A stretch of 64,000 nucleotides of DNA from Pantoea latae (GCF_002077695.1 NZ_MWUE01000009.1:58562-122561), one strand, 5' to 3'; counted from the first letter of the stretch, positions 1 through 8,941 are shown. Notes: generated from the sequence alone by a model not told the origin. Translations and numbers: made by a program.

Positions 1-920
1 TTCATACGCTTCCCGCTTTAACCGACGCCATGCAGGCGATCCCCGGCATCCGTTTTGACTGGGTGGTGGAAGAGAATTTCGCGCAAATCCCCGGCTGGCA
101 TCCAGCGGTGGATAAAGTGCTGCCGGTGGCGATCCGCCGCTGGCGCAAGCACTGGTTCGGCAGCCAGCAGCGTGAAGAGCGCGTTCTCTTCAAGCGCGAG
201 CTGCAGTCGCGCCAGTATGACGTGGTGATCGACGCGCAGGGGCTGATCAAAAGCGCCGCGCTGGTGACCCGCCTGGCGAGAGGCGTCAAGCACGGTCAGG
301 ACAGCCGCAGCGCGCGCGAACCTTTCGCCAGCTGGTGGTACGATCAACGTCATGAAATCGATAAAAAGCAGCATGCGGTAGAGCGCACGCGCGAGCTGTT
401 CGCCAAAAGTCTCGGCTATCAGAAGCCGCAGACCCAGGGCGACTACGCCATCGCCGCGCACTTTCTGCGCGACGTGCCGCAGGATGCCGCGCCTTATCTG
501 GTGTTTCTGCATGCCACCACGCGCGACAACAAACACTGGCCGGAAGGCCACTGGCGCGACCTTATCGCGCTGCTGCAGCCCTCGGGGCTGCGCATCAAGC
601 TGCCCTGGGGCGCCGAGCATGAACATCAGCGCGCGCAGCGGCTGGCGGACGGCTTCGATCACGTCGAGGTGCTGCCGAAGCTAACGCTGGAGGCGGTGGC
701 GCGCGAGCTGGCGGGCGCAAAGGCGGTGGTCTCGGTGGACACCGGTTTAAGCCATCTGACCGCGGCGCTCGATCGTCCCAACATTACCCTGTATGGCCCG
801 ACCGATCCGGGATTGATTGGGGGCTACGGGCAGAATCAGCACGCCATCAAAGCCAGCAACGGCGATTTGGCGTCGACCAGCGCCGAAGTGGTCTGGAACA
901 GGCTCAGGGAACTACTTTGA
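1..920 (+). CDS. waaC: Lipopolysaccharide heptosyltransferase I (5' partial)
   Basis: Transfers the first L-glycero-D-manno-heptose from ADP-heptose onto Kdo2-lipid A in the cytoplasm. The reading frame is open from base 3 with residues HTLPALTDA, which continues the E. coli WaaC N-terminus (KTSSMGDVL), so about 15 residues lie outside the window; 305 residues are seen. Family blocks are clear: FDWVVEE near the start, LHATTRDNKHWPE in the middle, and the GT9 signature VSVDTGLSHLTAALDRP followed by LYGPTDPGLIGGYG near the C-terminus. The next gene starts on the base after this stop codon, so the waa genes appear to be one transcript. Identification is by recalled similarity along the whole length; very likely correct. 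Confidence 0.94.
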   Translation, partial: HTLPALTDAMQAIPGIRFDWVVEENFAQIPGWHPAVDKVLPVAIRRWRKHWFGSQQREERVLFKRELQSRQYDVVIDAQGLIKSAALVTRLARGVKHGQDSRSAREPFASWWYDQRHEIDKKQHAVERTRELFAKSLGYQKPQTQGDYAIAAHFLRDVPQDAAPYLVFLHATTRDNKHWPEGHWRDLIALLQPSGLRIKLPWGAEHEHQRAQRLADGFDHVEVLPKLTLEAVARELAGAKAVVSVDTGLSHLTAALDRPNITLYGPTDPGLIGGYGQNQHAIKASNGDLASTSAEVVWNRLRELL

Positions 921-1817
921 ATGGGATCGCTCTGGAAACAGATTTATCGCTATACCCATCCGCGCGACTATCGGCACAGTGAAAACCTGTGGCCCCATGT
1001 GAAGATAGCGCGCGCGCCTGAGGGACACATCTGCTCGCTGGTCTGGAAAGGCCGCCAGATCGCCATTGAGGATTTAACGGCGCTGCGCGCCACGCATCGC
1101 GATACGCTGGCCATTGTCGCCACCGGACCGTCGGTCAACAGGCTCGACATGCAAAAGCTGGCGCAGTTTAGCGCGCTGGGCGTCAACGGCGCCTACCACC
1201 TGCGCGATCGCCTGGCTTTTCACTACTACGTTATTGTCGATCGCGACTTTGTGAAAAGCCGGCAAGAAGTGGTGCGTCAGGTGATTCAGGACCGCGATCT
1301 GCTGCTGTTTATTACCGTTCACTGCCTGCACGATATTTTCTGCATGCTGGGCAGCGACGCCGTCAAATGCCGTCTCGCGATTATCGAAGATGTCAGACAC
1401 AAGGTTTATCAACCCCTGGTGGAGCCATCCGGTTACGCTACTCAAAGCAGACATCTTGCCGGACTGAGCCTTGATGCCGACAGACGTGACATCGGGTTTT
1501 GCCGCGATATCCGCTGCGGCGTGGTCGATGCGGGAACGGTCGCCTACTGGGCGCTGCAAATTGCGTTCTATTTAGGCGCGCAGACCGTTCTGCTCGCCGG
1601 GGTCGATATGACGAACTTTTCAGCGCCGCGTTTTTATGAAAGCGAGGCGGACGTTATGCCGAGCCAGCTCGAATCTCAATTTATGTCGTTGATTAAACCC
1701 TCGTTTGCGCACGCCAGTCGGATAATGAAGGAGGAGAATATCGTGGTATATAATTTATCGCCAGAGAGCGCTCTGGGCAGCGAAATTTTTGAGAAGGTGT
1801 CTCTGAATGATCTCTGA
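921..1817 (+). CDS. waaZ: WaaZ-like LPS core protein (probable Kdo III transferase)
   Basis: A 298-residue protein without signal peptide or membrane segment. Its C-terminal half resembles E. coli WaaZ: a GFCRDI motif, then a block ALQIAFYLGAQTVLLAGVDM, then RFYESEADVMPSQLE and YNLSPESALGSE, matching the WaaZ order GFCKDI / AIQIAYSL / SGLDLTG / RFYDENKNQMPSEL / YNLSPNSA. WaaZ is known to be needed for adding a third, non-stoichiometric Kdo to the inner core, producing a truncated LPS form. The first 60 residues (MGSLWKQIYRYTHPRDYRHS) are an extension I do not recognise from E. coli WaaZ. The start ATG abuts the waaC stop and has AGGGA about 10 bases upstream. The 3' end overlaps waaL by 11 bases. 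Function is inferred from homology; the remote alternative is a generic MptE-like (DUF115) enzyme. Confidence 0.72.
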   Translation: MGSLWKQIYRYTHPRDYRHSENLWPHVKIARAPEGHICSLVWKGRQIAIEDLTALRATHRDTLAIVATGPSVNRLDMQKLAQFSALGVNGAYHLRDRLAFHYYVIVDRDFVKSRQEVVRQVIQDRDLLLFITVHCLHDIFCMLGSDAVKCRLAIIEDVRHKVYQPLVEPSGYATQSRHLAGLSLDADRRDIGFCRDIRCGVVDAGTVAYWALQIAFYLGAQTVLLAGVDMTNFSAPRFYESEADVMPSQLESQFMSLIKPSFAHASRIMKEENIVVYNLSPESALGSEIFEKVSLNDL

Positions 1818-3003
1818 GCATAACCGAAAACGCATCGTTACCGTCGCCTCCTGCTCTTTTATGATATTTCTGTTTTTAATGCCGCTGTTCACGTCTCAGG
1901 GAAAAGTGAATAATTTTTTCTATCTTTCGCTAATTTTAATGGCAGTGGTTTTTCTGGTCGATCGGCAGCGTTTGCAAAATTTTATTCAAGACGCAAAAAC
2001 GCCGCTGTTGTTTATTTCCACCTTTCTTTTTTACTTTAGCCTGAGCACCTTCTGGAGCACTGGCGAAGGAACCTTCACCTCGGCGCTGAAACACAGTTTT
2101 TATATCCTGTTTTTTATCCTGATGATTAATCATGTTGTTAAGAACTATGGGATATTAAGGCTACACTCGCTGATTTTCGCCGCCGCTTTCACGCTATTGC
2201 TCCTGACCTTTATTTTCGTTGATAAAAGCACGCTGCTGACTGGCCGGCTGGAAAACGGCTTCTTTGGCGCGCCGAGCAACGTGATCGATCTGGGCGGCTA
2301 TTTCGCCGTCGGCATTATCAGCGCCTTTATTATCGCGCGCGAGTCCGGCAGACACTGGATCTACTTCCCCGCGTCGCTGCTGTTTATCGGCCTGCTGCTG
2401 ACGCAAAGCCGCGGCCCGCTGCTGGCGCTGATCGTCTCCTCTTTCCTGCTGTTCGCCAAATATAAACATATCCATCTGCGGCATATTCTCTCGACCCTGG
2501 GCGGTCTGGTGATTATCGGCCTCTTTTTCTACTTTACCGGCTACGGCAGCGAATATTCGCAGCGGCTGATCGACGCCTATCAGCAGAGCTATGTGCGCTT
2601 CGGTATCTGGCAGCATACGCTCGAGCTGGTCGAGCAGAGGCCCTGGTTCGGCTGGGGATTCGATAAAACGCTCTCGTTCAGAAACAGTCTGGGCGCCGTT
2701 GTCACCACCACGCACAGCGTCTATTTCTCTACGCTGCTCAAAGGCGGCGTGGTGGGGCTGATACTGCTGGCGGGCGTCGTTAGCGCAGGACTGGGCTGCG
2801 CCTGGCGACGTTTCCACGAGGCAATGGCGCTGGAAGCGATGCTCTACCTGTTTTCGCTGATGTTCTTTATTACGCAGGGCATGTTCGTTATCGGGTCGCC
2901 CAGCGAAGCCTGGATGCTGTTTTGGCTGCCGCTGGCGGTTGCGATGGCCAGCCGGCGCGTTGCGCCGCAGGTTAACGTCCGGGCTGCGTCATTCAGCGAT
3001 TGA
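1807..3003 (+). CDS. waaL: O-antigen ligase
   Basis: Polytopic inner-membrane enzyme that transfers undecaprenyl-linked O-antigen to the lipid A-core at the periplasmic face. The 398 residues contain about ten hydrophobic segments beginning near residue 10 (VTVASCSFMIFLFLMPLF). The Wzy_C/WaaL-type features are visible: QSRGPLLAL near residue 200, a large periplasmic loop starting with YGSEYSQRLIDAYQQS, GWGFDKT, and TTTHSVYFSTLLKGG carrying the conserved loop histidine. It overlaps the waaZ-like gene by 11 bases, suggesting translational coupling, and its last 11 bases overlap the convergent GT9 gene. The 5' third is noticeably AT-rich, as is common for LPS core loci. The ligase sequence itself is weakly conserved, so the call rests on topology, these motifs and position after waaC. 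Confidence 0.86.
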   Translation: MISEHNRKRIVTVASCSFMIFLFLMPLFTSQGKVNNFFYLSLILMAVVFLVDRQRLQNFIQDAKTPLLFISTFLFYFSLSTFWSTGEGTFTSALKHSFYILFFILMINHVVKNYGILRLHSLIFAAAFTLLLLTFIFVDKSTLLTGRLENGFFGAPSNVIDLGGYFAVGIISAFIIARESGRHWIYFPASLLFIGLLLTQSRGPLLALIVSSFLLFAKYKHIHLRHILSTLGGLVIIGLFFYFTGYGSEYSQRLIDAYQQSYVRFGIWQHTLELVEQRPWFGWGFDKTLSFRNSLGAVVTTTHSVYFSTLLKGGVVGLILLAGVVSAGLGCAWRRFHEAMALEAMLYLFSLMFFITQGMFVIGSPSEAWMLFWLPLAVAMASRRVAPQVNVRAASFSD

Positions 3004-4069
3004 GCAGCGACTGGATCTGAGCAAACACCGATTCAGCACTGATCTTGCGCAGCGGCAACGCTTTGTCATCGCCTGCCTCAGGCTCAATGCGCAGGGTTTT
3101 ATGCAGATGCGGATCCTGATAAGGGCCCGTGTGACGCGGATTTGCGCCGACGTATAAACTGAGCGTTGGCGTGCGCGCGGTAATGGCAAGGTGCAGCGGG
3201 CCGGTGTCGCCGGTGACCAGCAGCGTAAACGTCGTAATCTGCTGGATGAGTTCCGTCAGGCTGGTCTTGCCGATCAGCGAGGTCACCTGAGGATGCAGCG
3301 CGTTAGGCAGCAGGGCAAGAAAATCGCGCGCCAGCCCGCTATCCTGGCCGGCGCCGGTCAGCACGATCTCCGTCTGCGGGTCCGCCGCTAAAATAAGGGT
3401 CGCCAGCTCGGCGAAATATTCCACCGGCCAGCAGCGATCGGGCTTCGACGCCCCCATCTGAAAACCGATACGGCGCCTGTCCGCTGGTTTCGGCAGCGCC
3501 GGGATCGCCAGCGGGAAGGCCATGCTGATATCCGTAGTATCACAGCCCAGACAGGCCAGCGTGTTGAGTTTGCGCTGGATAATATGCGTATCTTCAGAGC
3601 GGGAGTAGTGATCCAGCCAGCGGTTAAGGTGGGTGGGATCCTGGGCGAAATTATCCCGCACAATGTAGGTCGAGCCTGAAAGCTTAGCGCACAGCACATC
3701 GTAATAAATATTCGCATGCAGGATAAAGGTGATTTCCGGCTTAAACGCCCACAGCTTTTTCAGCAGGCGATGCATATTTTTGACTTTATTATCCCAGACT
3801 TCAACCTCGTCAAACCAAGGGCTGCCTTTAACCAGCGCGCTGTTTTTCTGGCTGGTGACAAAGAGTATTTTCGCCTGTGGATAGCGTTTTTTAATCGCTT
3901 TTATTGCTGGCGTGTTAAATAAAAGATCGCCCAATGCTGTAGTAGAATAAATAGCGATACGTTTGAACTCAAGATCCTTGCTCAGCGCCGCTTTATTCCG
4001 GTGTCCGTTAAACAGCGAATAGAAAGCGATAACAGCATTAATAAAAAATATCTTTTTTTTCGGTTTCAT
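2993..4069 (-). CDS. GT9 family heptosyltransferase-like glycosyltransferase
   Basis: A 358-residue soluble protein of the ADP-heptose:LPS heptosyltransferase family (GT9). The N-terminal Rossmann block is RIAIYSTTALGDLLFNTPA, and the C-terminal donor-site block is LVTGDTGPLHLAITARTP followed by YVGANPRHTGPY. The stretch FQMGASKPDRCWPVEYFAELA is also typical of the family. It is transcribed convergently to waaL with an 11-base overlap at the stop codons. The likely role is adding a heptose or other sugar to the LPS core, as for WaaQ or WaaF, but the acceptor cannot be told from sequence. The first 35 residues (MKPKKKIFFINAVIAFYSLF) are basic then hydrophobic and could associate with the membrane. 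I do not assign a gene symbol. Confidence 0.82.
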   Translation of the reverse strand: MKPKKKIFFINAVIAFYSLFNGHRNKAALSKDLEFKRIAIYSTTALGDLLFNTPAIKAIKKRYPQAKILFVTSQKNSALVKGSPWFDEVEVWDNKVKNMHRLLKKLWAFKPEITFILHANIYYDVLCAKLSGSTYIVRDNFAQDPTHLNRWLDHYSRSEDTHIIQRKLNTLACLGCDTTDISMAFPLAIPALPKPADRRRIGFQMGASKPDRCWPVEYFAELATLILAADPQTEIVLTGAGQDSGLARDFLALLPNALHPQVTSLIGKTSLTELIQQITTFTLLVTGDTGPLHLAITARTPTLSLYVGANPRHTGPYQDPHLHKTLRIEPEAGDDKALPLRKISAESVFAQIQSLLNR

Positions 4070-4134
4070 TGAGATTAAACGTCGTGATCTTCACACAAAA
4101 AACAGCAAGGAATAGCCTTCCTGGCGCCTGAAAT

Positions 4135-4162
4135 TGCGCATCCATCATAGGGGATGCGCAAC
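4135..4162. repeat. Perfect 10-bp hairpin between yibQ and the GT9 gene
   Basis: Arms TTGCGCATCC and GGATGCGCAA pair perfectly around an 8-base loop. Neither strand has a following T-run, so it is not a canonical terminator. It lies downstream of yibQ and upstream of the GT9 gene, both on the minus strand, and could limit read-through or protect the yibQ mRNA 3' end. Confidence 0.6.
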
Positions 4163-4207
4163 GAATAACAAGTCACGCGAGGCGTTTATTACGCTTTCTG
4201 GCCGATA

Positions 4208-5110
4208 TCAAAACAGTTGCCTGAGGGTCGTCGCCAGCGCGCCTGACGCCACGCTCTCCCATACCACGCCAAGCGCCTTCATCGCCGGAACCGGTTGCGG
4301 CTGCACCTTACACAGGCCCGGCGGCTGGAAGCCCGGCTTCTGCGGACGCGGCTGCGGTTTCGCCGGCGCGGTGGTTGCGCCATGCTGCGGCTCGTTCAGC
4401 AGCTGGCTCGGACGCACCAGCGTAATATCCGCAGGCAAGGTTGGCAGCATCTGCTGCAGCACGCGCACCGTGTTGGGATGCGGATGGCCGATGGCGATGG
4501 CGTAGCCGTCGCGCTGCGCCAGCTTCACCGCGCGGGCAAACTGCTGGCGAACGGCGTTGATATCCTGGCTATCGTCGAGAAAGACGCGGCGTTTCAGCAC
4601 CTTCACGCGCGTGCCTTGCGCGGCAGGCACTGACTGGCTGTTGCCGATGGTCATGCTGTCGAGAAAGTAAAAATTGTACTGGTTGAGCGCCTGCATCACT
4701 TTCTGCATGCCCGGCAGGCTAGAGGTCATCTTGCTGCCCATATGGTTATTCAGCCCGACGGCATAGGGCACGTTATTGACCGCGCTGCGCAGAATGCGCG
4801 CGATCTCTTCGCTGCTCATCTCCGGCGTCAGGGTGTTTTTCTCCAGCGGCTGTTTGCTGAGCGGGGCCATCGGCAGATGGATCAACACTTCGTGACCGCT
4901 CTGATGCGCCTTAGTCGCCATTTGACGCGCGCCGGGCGCGTCAGGCAGCACCGCGACGGAGATCGCGGCGGGCATCTGCAGGACCTTGTTCTCTTCAGAA
5001 GGACGATAGCCGAAATCGTCGATTACGATGGCGAGCTTGCCCGCATGGGCGGCGCAGCTCAGAAGCAGTCCGCCGATAACGGCGGCGAGAGGGCGACGTT
5101 GAAACAACAC
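4208..5110 (-). CDS. yibQ: Divergent polysaccharide deacetylase family protein YibQ
   Basis: Predicted exported protein of the divergent polysaccharide deacetylase family (NodB-like fold); its reaction is not established. The 300 residues start at a GTG immediately after the envC stop codon. A signal peptide is visible (residues 1-23, ending SCAAHA), followed by the family hallmark KLAIVIDDFGYRP, then HEVLIHLPMAPLSKQPLEK and VGLNNHMGSKMT, which carry the conserved Asp-Asp and His residues. GYAIAIGHPHPNTVRVLQQM closes the domain. The C-terminal 65 residues are proline- and glutamine-rich and less conserved. It is the second gene of an envC-yibQ operon, suggesting a role linked to septal wall processing; that link is inference. 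Confidence 0.9.
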   Translation of the reverse strand: MLFQRRPLAAVIGGLLLSCAAHAGKLAIVIDDFGYRPSEENKVLQMPAAISVAVLPDAPGARQMATKAHQSGHEVLIHLPMAPLSKQPLEKNTLTPEMSSEEIARILRSAVNNVPYAVGLNNHMGSKMTSSLPGMQKVMQALNQYNFYFLDSMTIGNSQSVPAAQGTRVKVLKRRVFLDDSQDINAVRQQFARAVKLAQRDGYAIAIGHPHPNTVRVLQQMLPTLPADITLVRPSQLLNEPQHGATTAPAKPQPRPQKPGFQPPGLCKVQPQPVPAMKALGVVWESVASGALATTLRQLF

Positions 5111-6412
5111 TTATCTTCCTAACCACGGGAGTGGATTGACGGCCTGTCCCTGACGTCGGATTTCAAAATAGAGCGACGGCGTACCGCGTCCGCCGCTGGT
5201 GCCCACCAGCGCGATAGGCTGTCCTGCCTTCACCTGGGCGCCAACGCTTACCAGCGCGCTCTGGTTATAGCCGTAGAGGCTCATATCCCCTTTGCCGTGC
5301 TCCAGCACCACCACCAGCCCGTAGCCCTGCAGCCAGTCGGCCATCAGCACGCGGCCGTCGGCGATCGCTTTGACTTCGGCGCCTTCCGGCGCGTCGATCA
5401 CCAGCCCTTTCCAGCGCAGCTCGCCCTGTAGCTGTTCGCCGAAGCGGTGTTCGATACGTCCGCGCACCGGCCACAGCGCCTGGCCGCCCGCGCGGCCGAG
5501 GCCGCCGGTGCGCGCCACCAGTTCGCGTTCGCTCTGCGTTGGCTGGTAGGTCGAGCCTTTGGCTTTGGCCTGCGCCTGACGCTGGCGCACTTTTTCCGCC
5601 TCCCGCGCCTCGCGCGCCGCGCGTTCGCGCGCTTCACGCTCGGCCCGGGCGATTTTATCCTGCAGACGGCTTTCGTTCTGGCGCATCTCTACCAGATCGG
5701 CCTGATCTTTCTCCAGCGCGTTTTCCAGCGCGCTCAGCGTTTTCTTGCGCGCCGCGCTCGCCTGCTGCAGCTTCTCCTGCTGGCCTTGCTGCTGCGTCAG
5801 CAGGTTTTTTTGCTGCTGCTGTTTCTGCTCCAGCGACGTCTTTTGCGCGCTCAGCGTCTGGCGGGTTTTTTGCAGCGCGTCGATGCTCTGCCGACGCGCG
5901 TCGTTGAGATAGCCGAAATAGGCGAGAATACGTTCGCTGCGCTGGCTCTCTTCGCCGCCCAGCAGCAGCTGCACGCCGTTATGCTGGCCCTGGCGGAACG
6001 CGGCGTCCAGCTGCTGCGCCAGCAGGGCTTCCTGCTGCGTCTGCTGTTTTTCAAGCCGCGCGATAGACGCGGTGAGCTGGCTGATTTCGCCGTTAAGCGC
6101 GTTCAGGCTGTTGCGGGTTTCGCGCAGCTGACGGCTCGCCTGGGCGATCACCTTCTCCTGGCTCTGCAGCTGATCGAGCAGTTTGCTGCGCGCAAGCTTT
6201 TGCGCCTTAACGCTTTTCTCTTTTTCGGCGATATTTTGCTGAATGGATTTGAGCTGTGACTTGCTGTCGTCGGCGCTGCGCGCGGCGGCGGGCAACAACA
6301 GAACGCCCGCGCAGAGCAGGCTGAAGGAGAGAATGGACAGGCGTGCAGGCAACGGGCGTTTCTTTCCGCTGTGACGGGTCCTTGTGGCTAAAAAAGTCGC
6401 TTTTCCCTTCAT
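5111..6412 (-). CDS. envC: Murein hydrolase activator EnvC
   Basis: Periplasmic divisome factor that activates amidases AmiA and AmiB under control of FtsEX. I place the start at the ATG at 6412-6410 (433 residues, against about 419 in E. coli); an upstream in-frame extension to 6562 has no signal-peptide character. Residues 1-46 form a basic then hydrophobic export signal ending PAAARSADD. Two long coiled-coil regions rich in Gln, Glu and Arg follow (about 50-300). The C-terminal domain is a degenerate LytM fold: FGEQLQGELRWKGLVIDAP, then GYGLVVVLEHGKGDMSLYGY and SLYFEIRRQGQAVNPLPWLG. The usual zinc ligands are not intact, as in EnvC generally, so it should activate rather than cut. In E. 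coli gpmI lies upstream of this gene; here it is absent. Confidence 0.93.
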   Translation of the reverse strand: MKGKATFLATRTRHSGKKRPLPARLSILSFSLLCAGVLLLPAAARSADDSKSQLKSIQQNIAEKEKSVKAQKLARSKLLDQLQSQEKVIAQASRQLRETRNSLNALNGEISQLTASIARLEKQQTQQEALLAQQLDAAFRQGQHNGVQLLLGGEESQRSERILAYFGYLNDARRQSIDALQKTRQTLSAQKTSLEQKQQQQKNLLTQQQGQQEKLQQASAARKKTLSALENALEKDQADLVEMRQNESRLQDKIARAEREARERAAREAREAEKVRQRQAQAKAKGSTYQPTQSERELVARTGGLGRAGGQALWPVRGRIEHRFGEQLQGELRWKGLVIDAPEGAEVKAIADGRVLMADWLQGYGLVVVLEHGKGDMSLYGYNQSALVSVGAQVKAGQPIALVGTSGGRGTPSLYFEIRRQGQAVNPLPWLGR

Positions 6413-6666
6413 AGGCCAGTGATTATTCCACGTTGAACAGCCGCTTACCAGCGCAACGCCACGGGATTTCCTTTTCCAAAGATGTCCGCATTTATCTCGA
6501 TCTCGCATAAGCGTTACGCCATTTTTGCGATACGGCAATTTTTTTTGGAAAATGACGCACAAATCGTAACTCTGGCCGCTTAGCGTCTGTACATGAGAAG
6601 TGGCGCAGGTATACTCAGAACCCTTGTTTTTAGCTTAATTAGCCCGGTCTGGAGTCGTTACCCCTC

Positions 6667-7098
6667 ATGCAAGAAATTATGCAGTTTGCAAGCAATCACA
6701 CCATCCTCAGTCTGGCATGGGTCGTTTTACTGGTTCTGGTGATTGTGACCACCTTTAAAGGAATGTTTTCTAAGGTGAAAGTTATCAGCCGCGGCGAAGC
6801 GACCCGCCTGATTAACAAAGAAGAGGCGGTAGTGGTGGACGTGCGGTCGCGTGATGATTACCGCAAAGGACATATTTCCGGCGCGCTGAACGTTGCGGCG
6901 GCGGATATCAAAAAAGGCAGCTTCGGCGAGCTGGAAAAGCATAAAGCCCAGCCCATAATTGTGGTGTGCGCCACTGGCCAGAGCGCCAGCGAACCGGCTG
7001 AAAAGCTGAGCGCCGCCGGCTTTAGCCAGGTGACCGTGCTGAAAGACGGCATCAGCGGCTGGAGCGGAGACAATCTTCCGCTGGTGCGCGGAAAATAA
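6667..7098 (+). CDS. yibN: Membrane-anchored rhodanese-like protein YibN
   Basis: A 143-residue protein with an N-terminal membrane anchor (about residues 12-30, [17 protein letters not shown]) and one rhodanese domain. The active-site loop reads CATGQSAS with the candidate catalytic Cys at residue 101, so persulfide or sulfurtransferase activity is plausible. [19 protein letters not shown] is the typical rhodanese entry motif. The chosen start gives MQEIMQF, the same N-terminus as E. coli YibN; a second in-frame ATG follows four codons later. It heads a plus-strand run with grxC, secB and gpsA, with only 20 bases to grxC. Its physiological substrate is not known from the sequence. Confidence 0.92.
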   Translation: MQEIMQFASNHTILSLAWVVLLVLVIVTTFKGMFSKVKVISRGEATRLINKEEAVVVDVRSRDDYRKGHISGALNVAAADIKKGSFGELEKHKAQPIIVVCATGQSASEPAEKLSAAGFSQVTVLKDGISGWSGDNLPLVRGK

Positions 7099-7118
7099 CT
7101 TCTACTGAGGAACGCAAC

Positions 7119-7373
7119 ATGGCCAATGTCGAGATTTACACCAAAGCGACCTGTCCTTTCTGCCACCGGGCGAAGGCGCTGCTGAGTCAAAAAGGCGTGG
7201 CGTTTCAGGAGATCCCTATTGATGGGGACGCGGCGAAACGCGAAGAGATGATCAAACGCAGCGGCCGTACCACGGTTCCTCAGATTTTCATTGATGCGCA
7301 GCACATTGGCGGCTGCGACGATCTTTACGCGCTGGACGGGCGTGAAGGTTTAGATCCGTTACTGCAGGCGTAA
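7119..7373 (+). CDS. grxC: Glutaredoxin 3
   Basis: Small (84-residue) cytosolic dithiol glutaredoxin that reduces protein disulfides and glutathione mixed disulfides using glutathione. The redox motif is CPFC at residues 12-15 (CPYC in E. coli GrxC, as I recall it). The cis-proline region [20 protein letters not shown] binds glutathione. The length equals the usual 83-84 residues. AGGAACGCAAC precedes the ATG and gives a reasonable ribosome site. It sits 20 bases after yibN and 37 bases before secB. Confidence 0.96.
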   Translation: MANVEIYTKATCPFCHRAKALLSQKGVAFQEIPIDGDAAKREEMIKRSGRTTVPQIFIDAQHIGGCDDLYALDGREGLDPLLQA

Positions 7374-7410
7374 AAGGCGCGGGATTTTTCAACTCACAGG
7401 ACTTAGTCAG

Positions 7411-7875
7411 ATGTCAGAACATAACACCAACGAAATGCAATTCCAGATTCAACGCGTTTACACCAAAGACGTTTCCTTCGAAGCGCCGAACGCGCCGCAG
7501 GTTTTCCAGAAAGAGTGGGAGCCGGAAGTGAAGCTGGATCTGGATACTGCGTCATCACAGCTGGCTGACGAAGTGTTTGAAGTAGTGCTGCGCGTAACCG
7601 TGACCGCCAGCGTCGGCGAAGAGACCGCTTTCCTGTGCGAAGTTCAGCAGGCGGGCATCTTTACCATCAGCGGCATCGAAGGCTCGCAGATGGCGCACTG
7701 CCTGGGCGCTTACTGCCCGAACATCCTGTTCCCGTATGCGCGCGAATGCATCACCAGCCTGGTGTCGCGCGGTACCTTCCCGCAGCTTAACCTGGCGCCG
7801 GTAAACTTCGACGCGCTGTTCATGAACTACCTGCAGCAGCAAGGCGAAGGTGCCGAACCACATCAGGATGCCTGA
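7411..7875 (+). CDS. secB: Protein-export chaperone SecB
   Basis: Cytosolic homotetrameric chaperone that keeps preproteins unfolded and delivers them to SecA. The 154 residues closely follow E. coli SecB (155): [19 protein letters not shown] at the N-terminus, the acidic SecA-contact surface within [20 protein letters not shown], and [20 protein letters not shown], with an acidic C-terminal tail. The stop codon TGA at 7873-7875 overlaps the gpsA ATG by one base, the same coupling seen in E. coli. Confidence 0.97.
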   Translation: MSEHNTNEMQFQIQRVYTKDVSFEAPNAPQVFQKEWEPEVKLDLDTASSQLADEVFEVVLRVTVTASVGEETAFLCEVQQAGIFTISGIEGSQMAHCLGAYCPNILFPYARECITSLVSRGTFPQLNLAPVNFDALFMNYLQQQGEGAEPHQDA

Positions 7876-8891
7876 TGACTACACACGCTTCGATTAGCGT
7901 CATCGGTGCCGGCTCGTACGGCACCGCTCTGGCCATTACCCTTGCCCGCAATGGCAATCCCGTGCTGCTGTGGGGACATAATCCTGCTCATCTTGCGCAG
8001 CTGCAGGCCGACCGTAGTAACAGCGCCTTTCTCCCTGACGTGCCCTTTCCCGACAACCTTGAGCTTGAGCCCGATCTTGCCCGCGCCATTGCGGCCAGCC
8101 GCGATCTGCTGGTGGTGGTGCCGAGCCACGTTTTTGGCGAGGTGCTGACGCAGATTAAACCGCATCTGCGCCCCGAATCGCGCATCGTCTGGGCGACCAA
8201 AGGGCTGGAGCGAGAGACCGGCCGGCTGCTGCAGGATGTGGCACGCGACATCCTCGGTGACGCTACGCCGCTCGCAGTCATCTCCGGGCCGACGTTTGCC
8301 AAAGAGCTGGCGGCGGGCCTGCCGACCGCGATTGCGCTGGCGGCGACCGACGCGACCTTCGCCGATGATCTGCAGCAGAAGCTGCACTGCGGCAAAAGCT
8401 TCCGCGTTTACAACAATCCTGATTTTGTCGGCGTTCAGCTCGGCGGCGCGGTGAAAAACGTTATCGCCATCGGCGCGGGCATCTCCGATGGCATCGGCTT
8501 CGGCGCCAACGCGCGCACCGCGCTGATCACCCGCGGGCTGGCGGAGATGAGCCGACTTGGCGCGGCGCTGGGCGCCGATGCCACCACCTTTATGGGCATG
8601 GCCGGTTTAGGCGATCTGGTGCTGACCTGTACCGACAACCAGTCGCGCAACCGCCGCTTTGGCCTGATGCTGGGCCAGGGCGAATCGGTCGACCACGCGC
8701 AGCGCATTATCGGACAAGTTGTAGAAGGCTATCGAAACACTAAAGAAGTCAAGGCGTTGGCGGAGCGTGTCGGCGTCGAAATGCCTATTACCGAGCAAAT
8801 CTACCAGGTGCTCTATTGCGGAAAACCGGCGCGAGAGGCAGCATTGAGCCTGTTAGGCCGTACAAGGAAGGACGAAAACAGCACAAGCTGA
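7875..8891 (+). CDS. gpsA: Glycerol-3-phosphate dehydrogenase [NAD(P)+]
   Basis: Cytosolic enzyme reducing dihydroxyacetone phosphate to sn-glycerol-3-phosphate for phospholipid synthesis. The 338 residues start with a nucleotide-binding motif [13 protein letters not shown]. The substrate domain contains [20 protein letters not shown] with the catalytic Lys, and [20 protein letters not shown]. The length matches the family (339 in E. coli). Its start overlaps the secB stop by one base. With glpK, glpF and glpX further on, the window encodes both synthesis and use of glycerol-3-phosphate, though in separate transcripts. Confidence 0.97.
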   Translation: MTTHASISVIGAGSYGTALAITLARNGNPVLLWGHNPAHLAQLQADRSNSAFLPDVPFPDNLELEPDLARAIAASRDLLVVVPSHVFGEVLTQIKPHLRPESRIVWATKGLERETGRLLQDVARDILGDATPLAVISGPTFAKELAAGLPTAIALAATDATFADDLQQKLHCGKSFRVYNNPDFVGVQLGGAVKNVIAIGAGISDGIGFGANARTALITRGLAEMSRLGAALGADATTFMGMAGLGDLVLTCTDNQSRNRRFGLMLGQGESVDHAQRIIGQVVEGYRNTKEVKALAERVGVEMPITEQIYQVLYCGKPAREAALSLLGRTRKDENSTS

Positions 8892-8918
8892 CGCAGGACG
8901 CGCAGCATCGTCACCTGT

Positions 8919-8941
8919 AGCGCCATCCAGGCGCTTTTTTT
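8919..8941 (+). terminator. Terminator or attenuator between gpsA and cysE
   Basis: AGCGCC and GGCGCT pair around a short loop and run into seven T residues. It lies 18 bases before the cysE ATG, and its T-run is close to the cysE ribosome site (GGGAGAAAAAGGC). It probably reduces, rather than abolishes, read-through into cysE. Confidence 0.7.

Noticed and set aside
6413..6562. 50-codon upstream extension of envC
   Set aside because: It would place the signal peptide internally; the ATG at 6412 gives a normal EnvC N-terminus.
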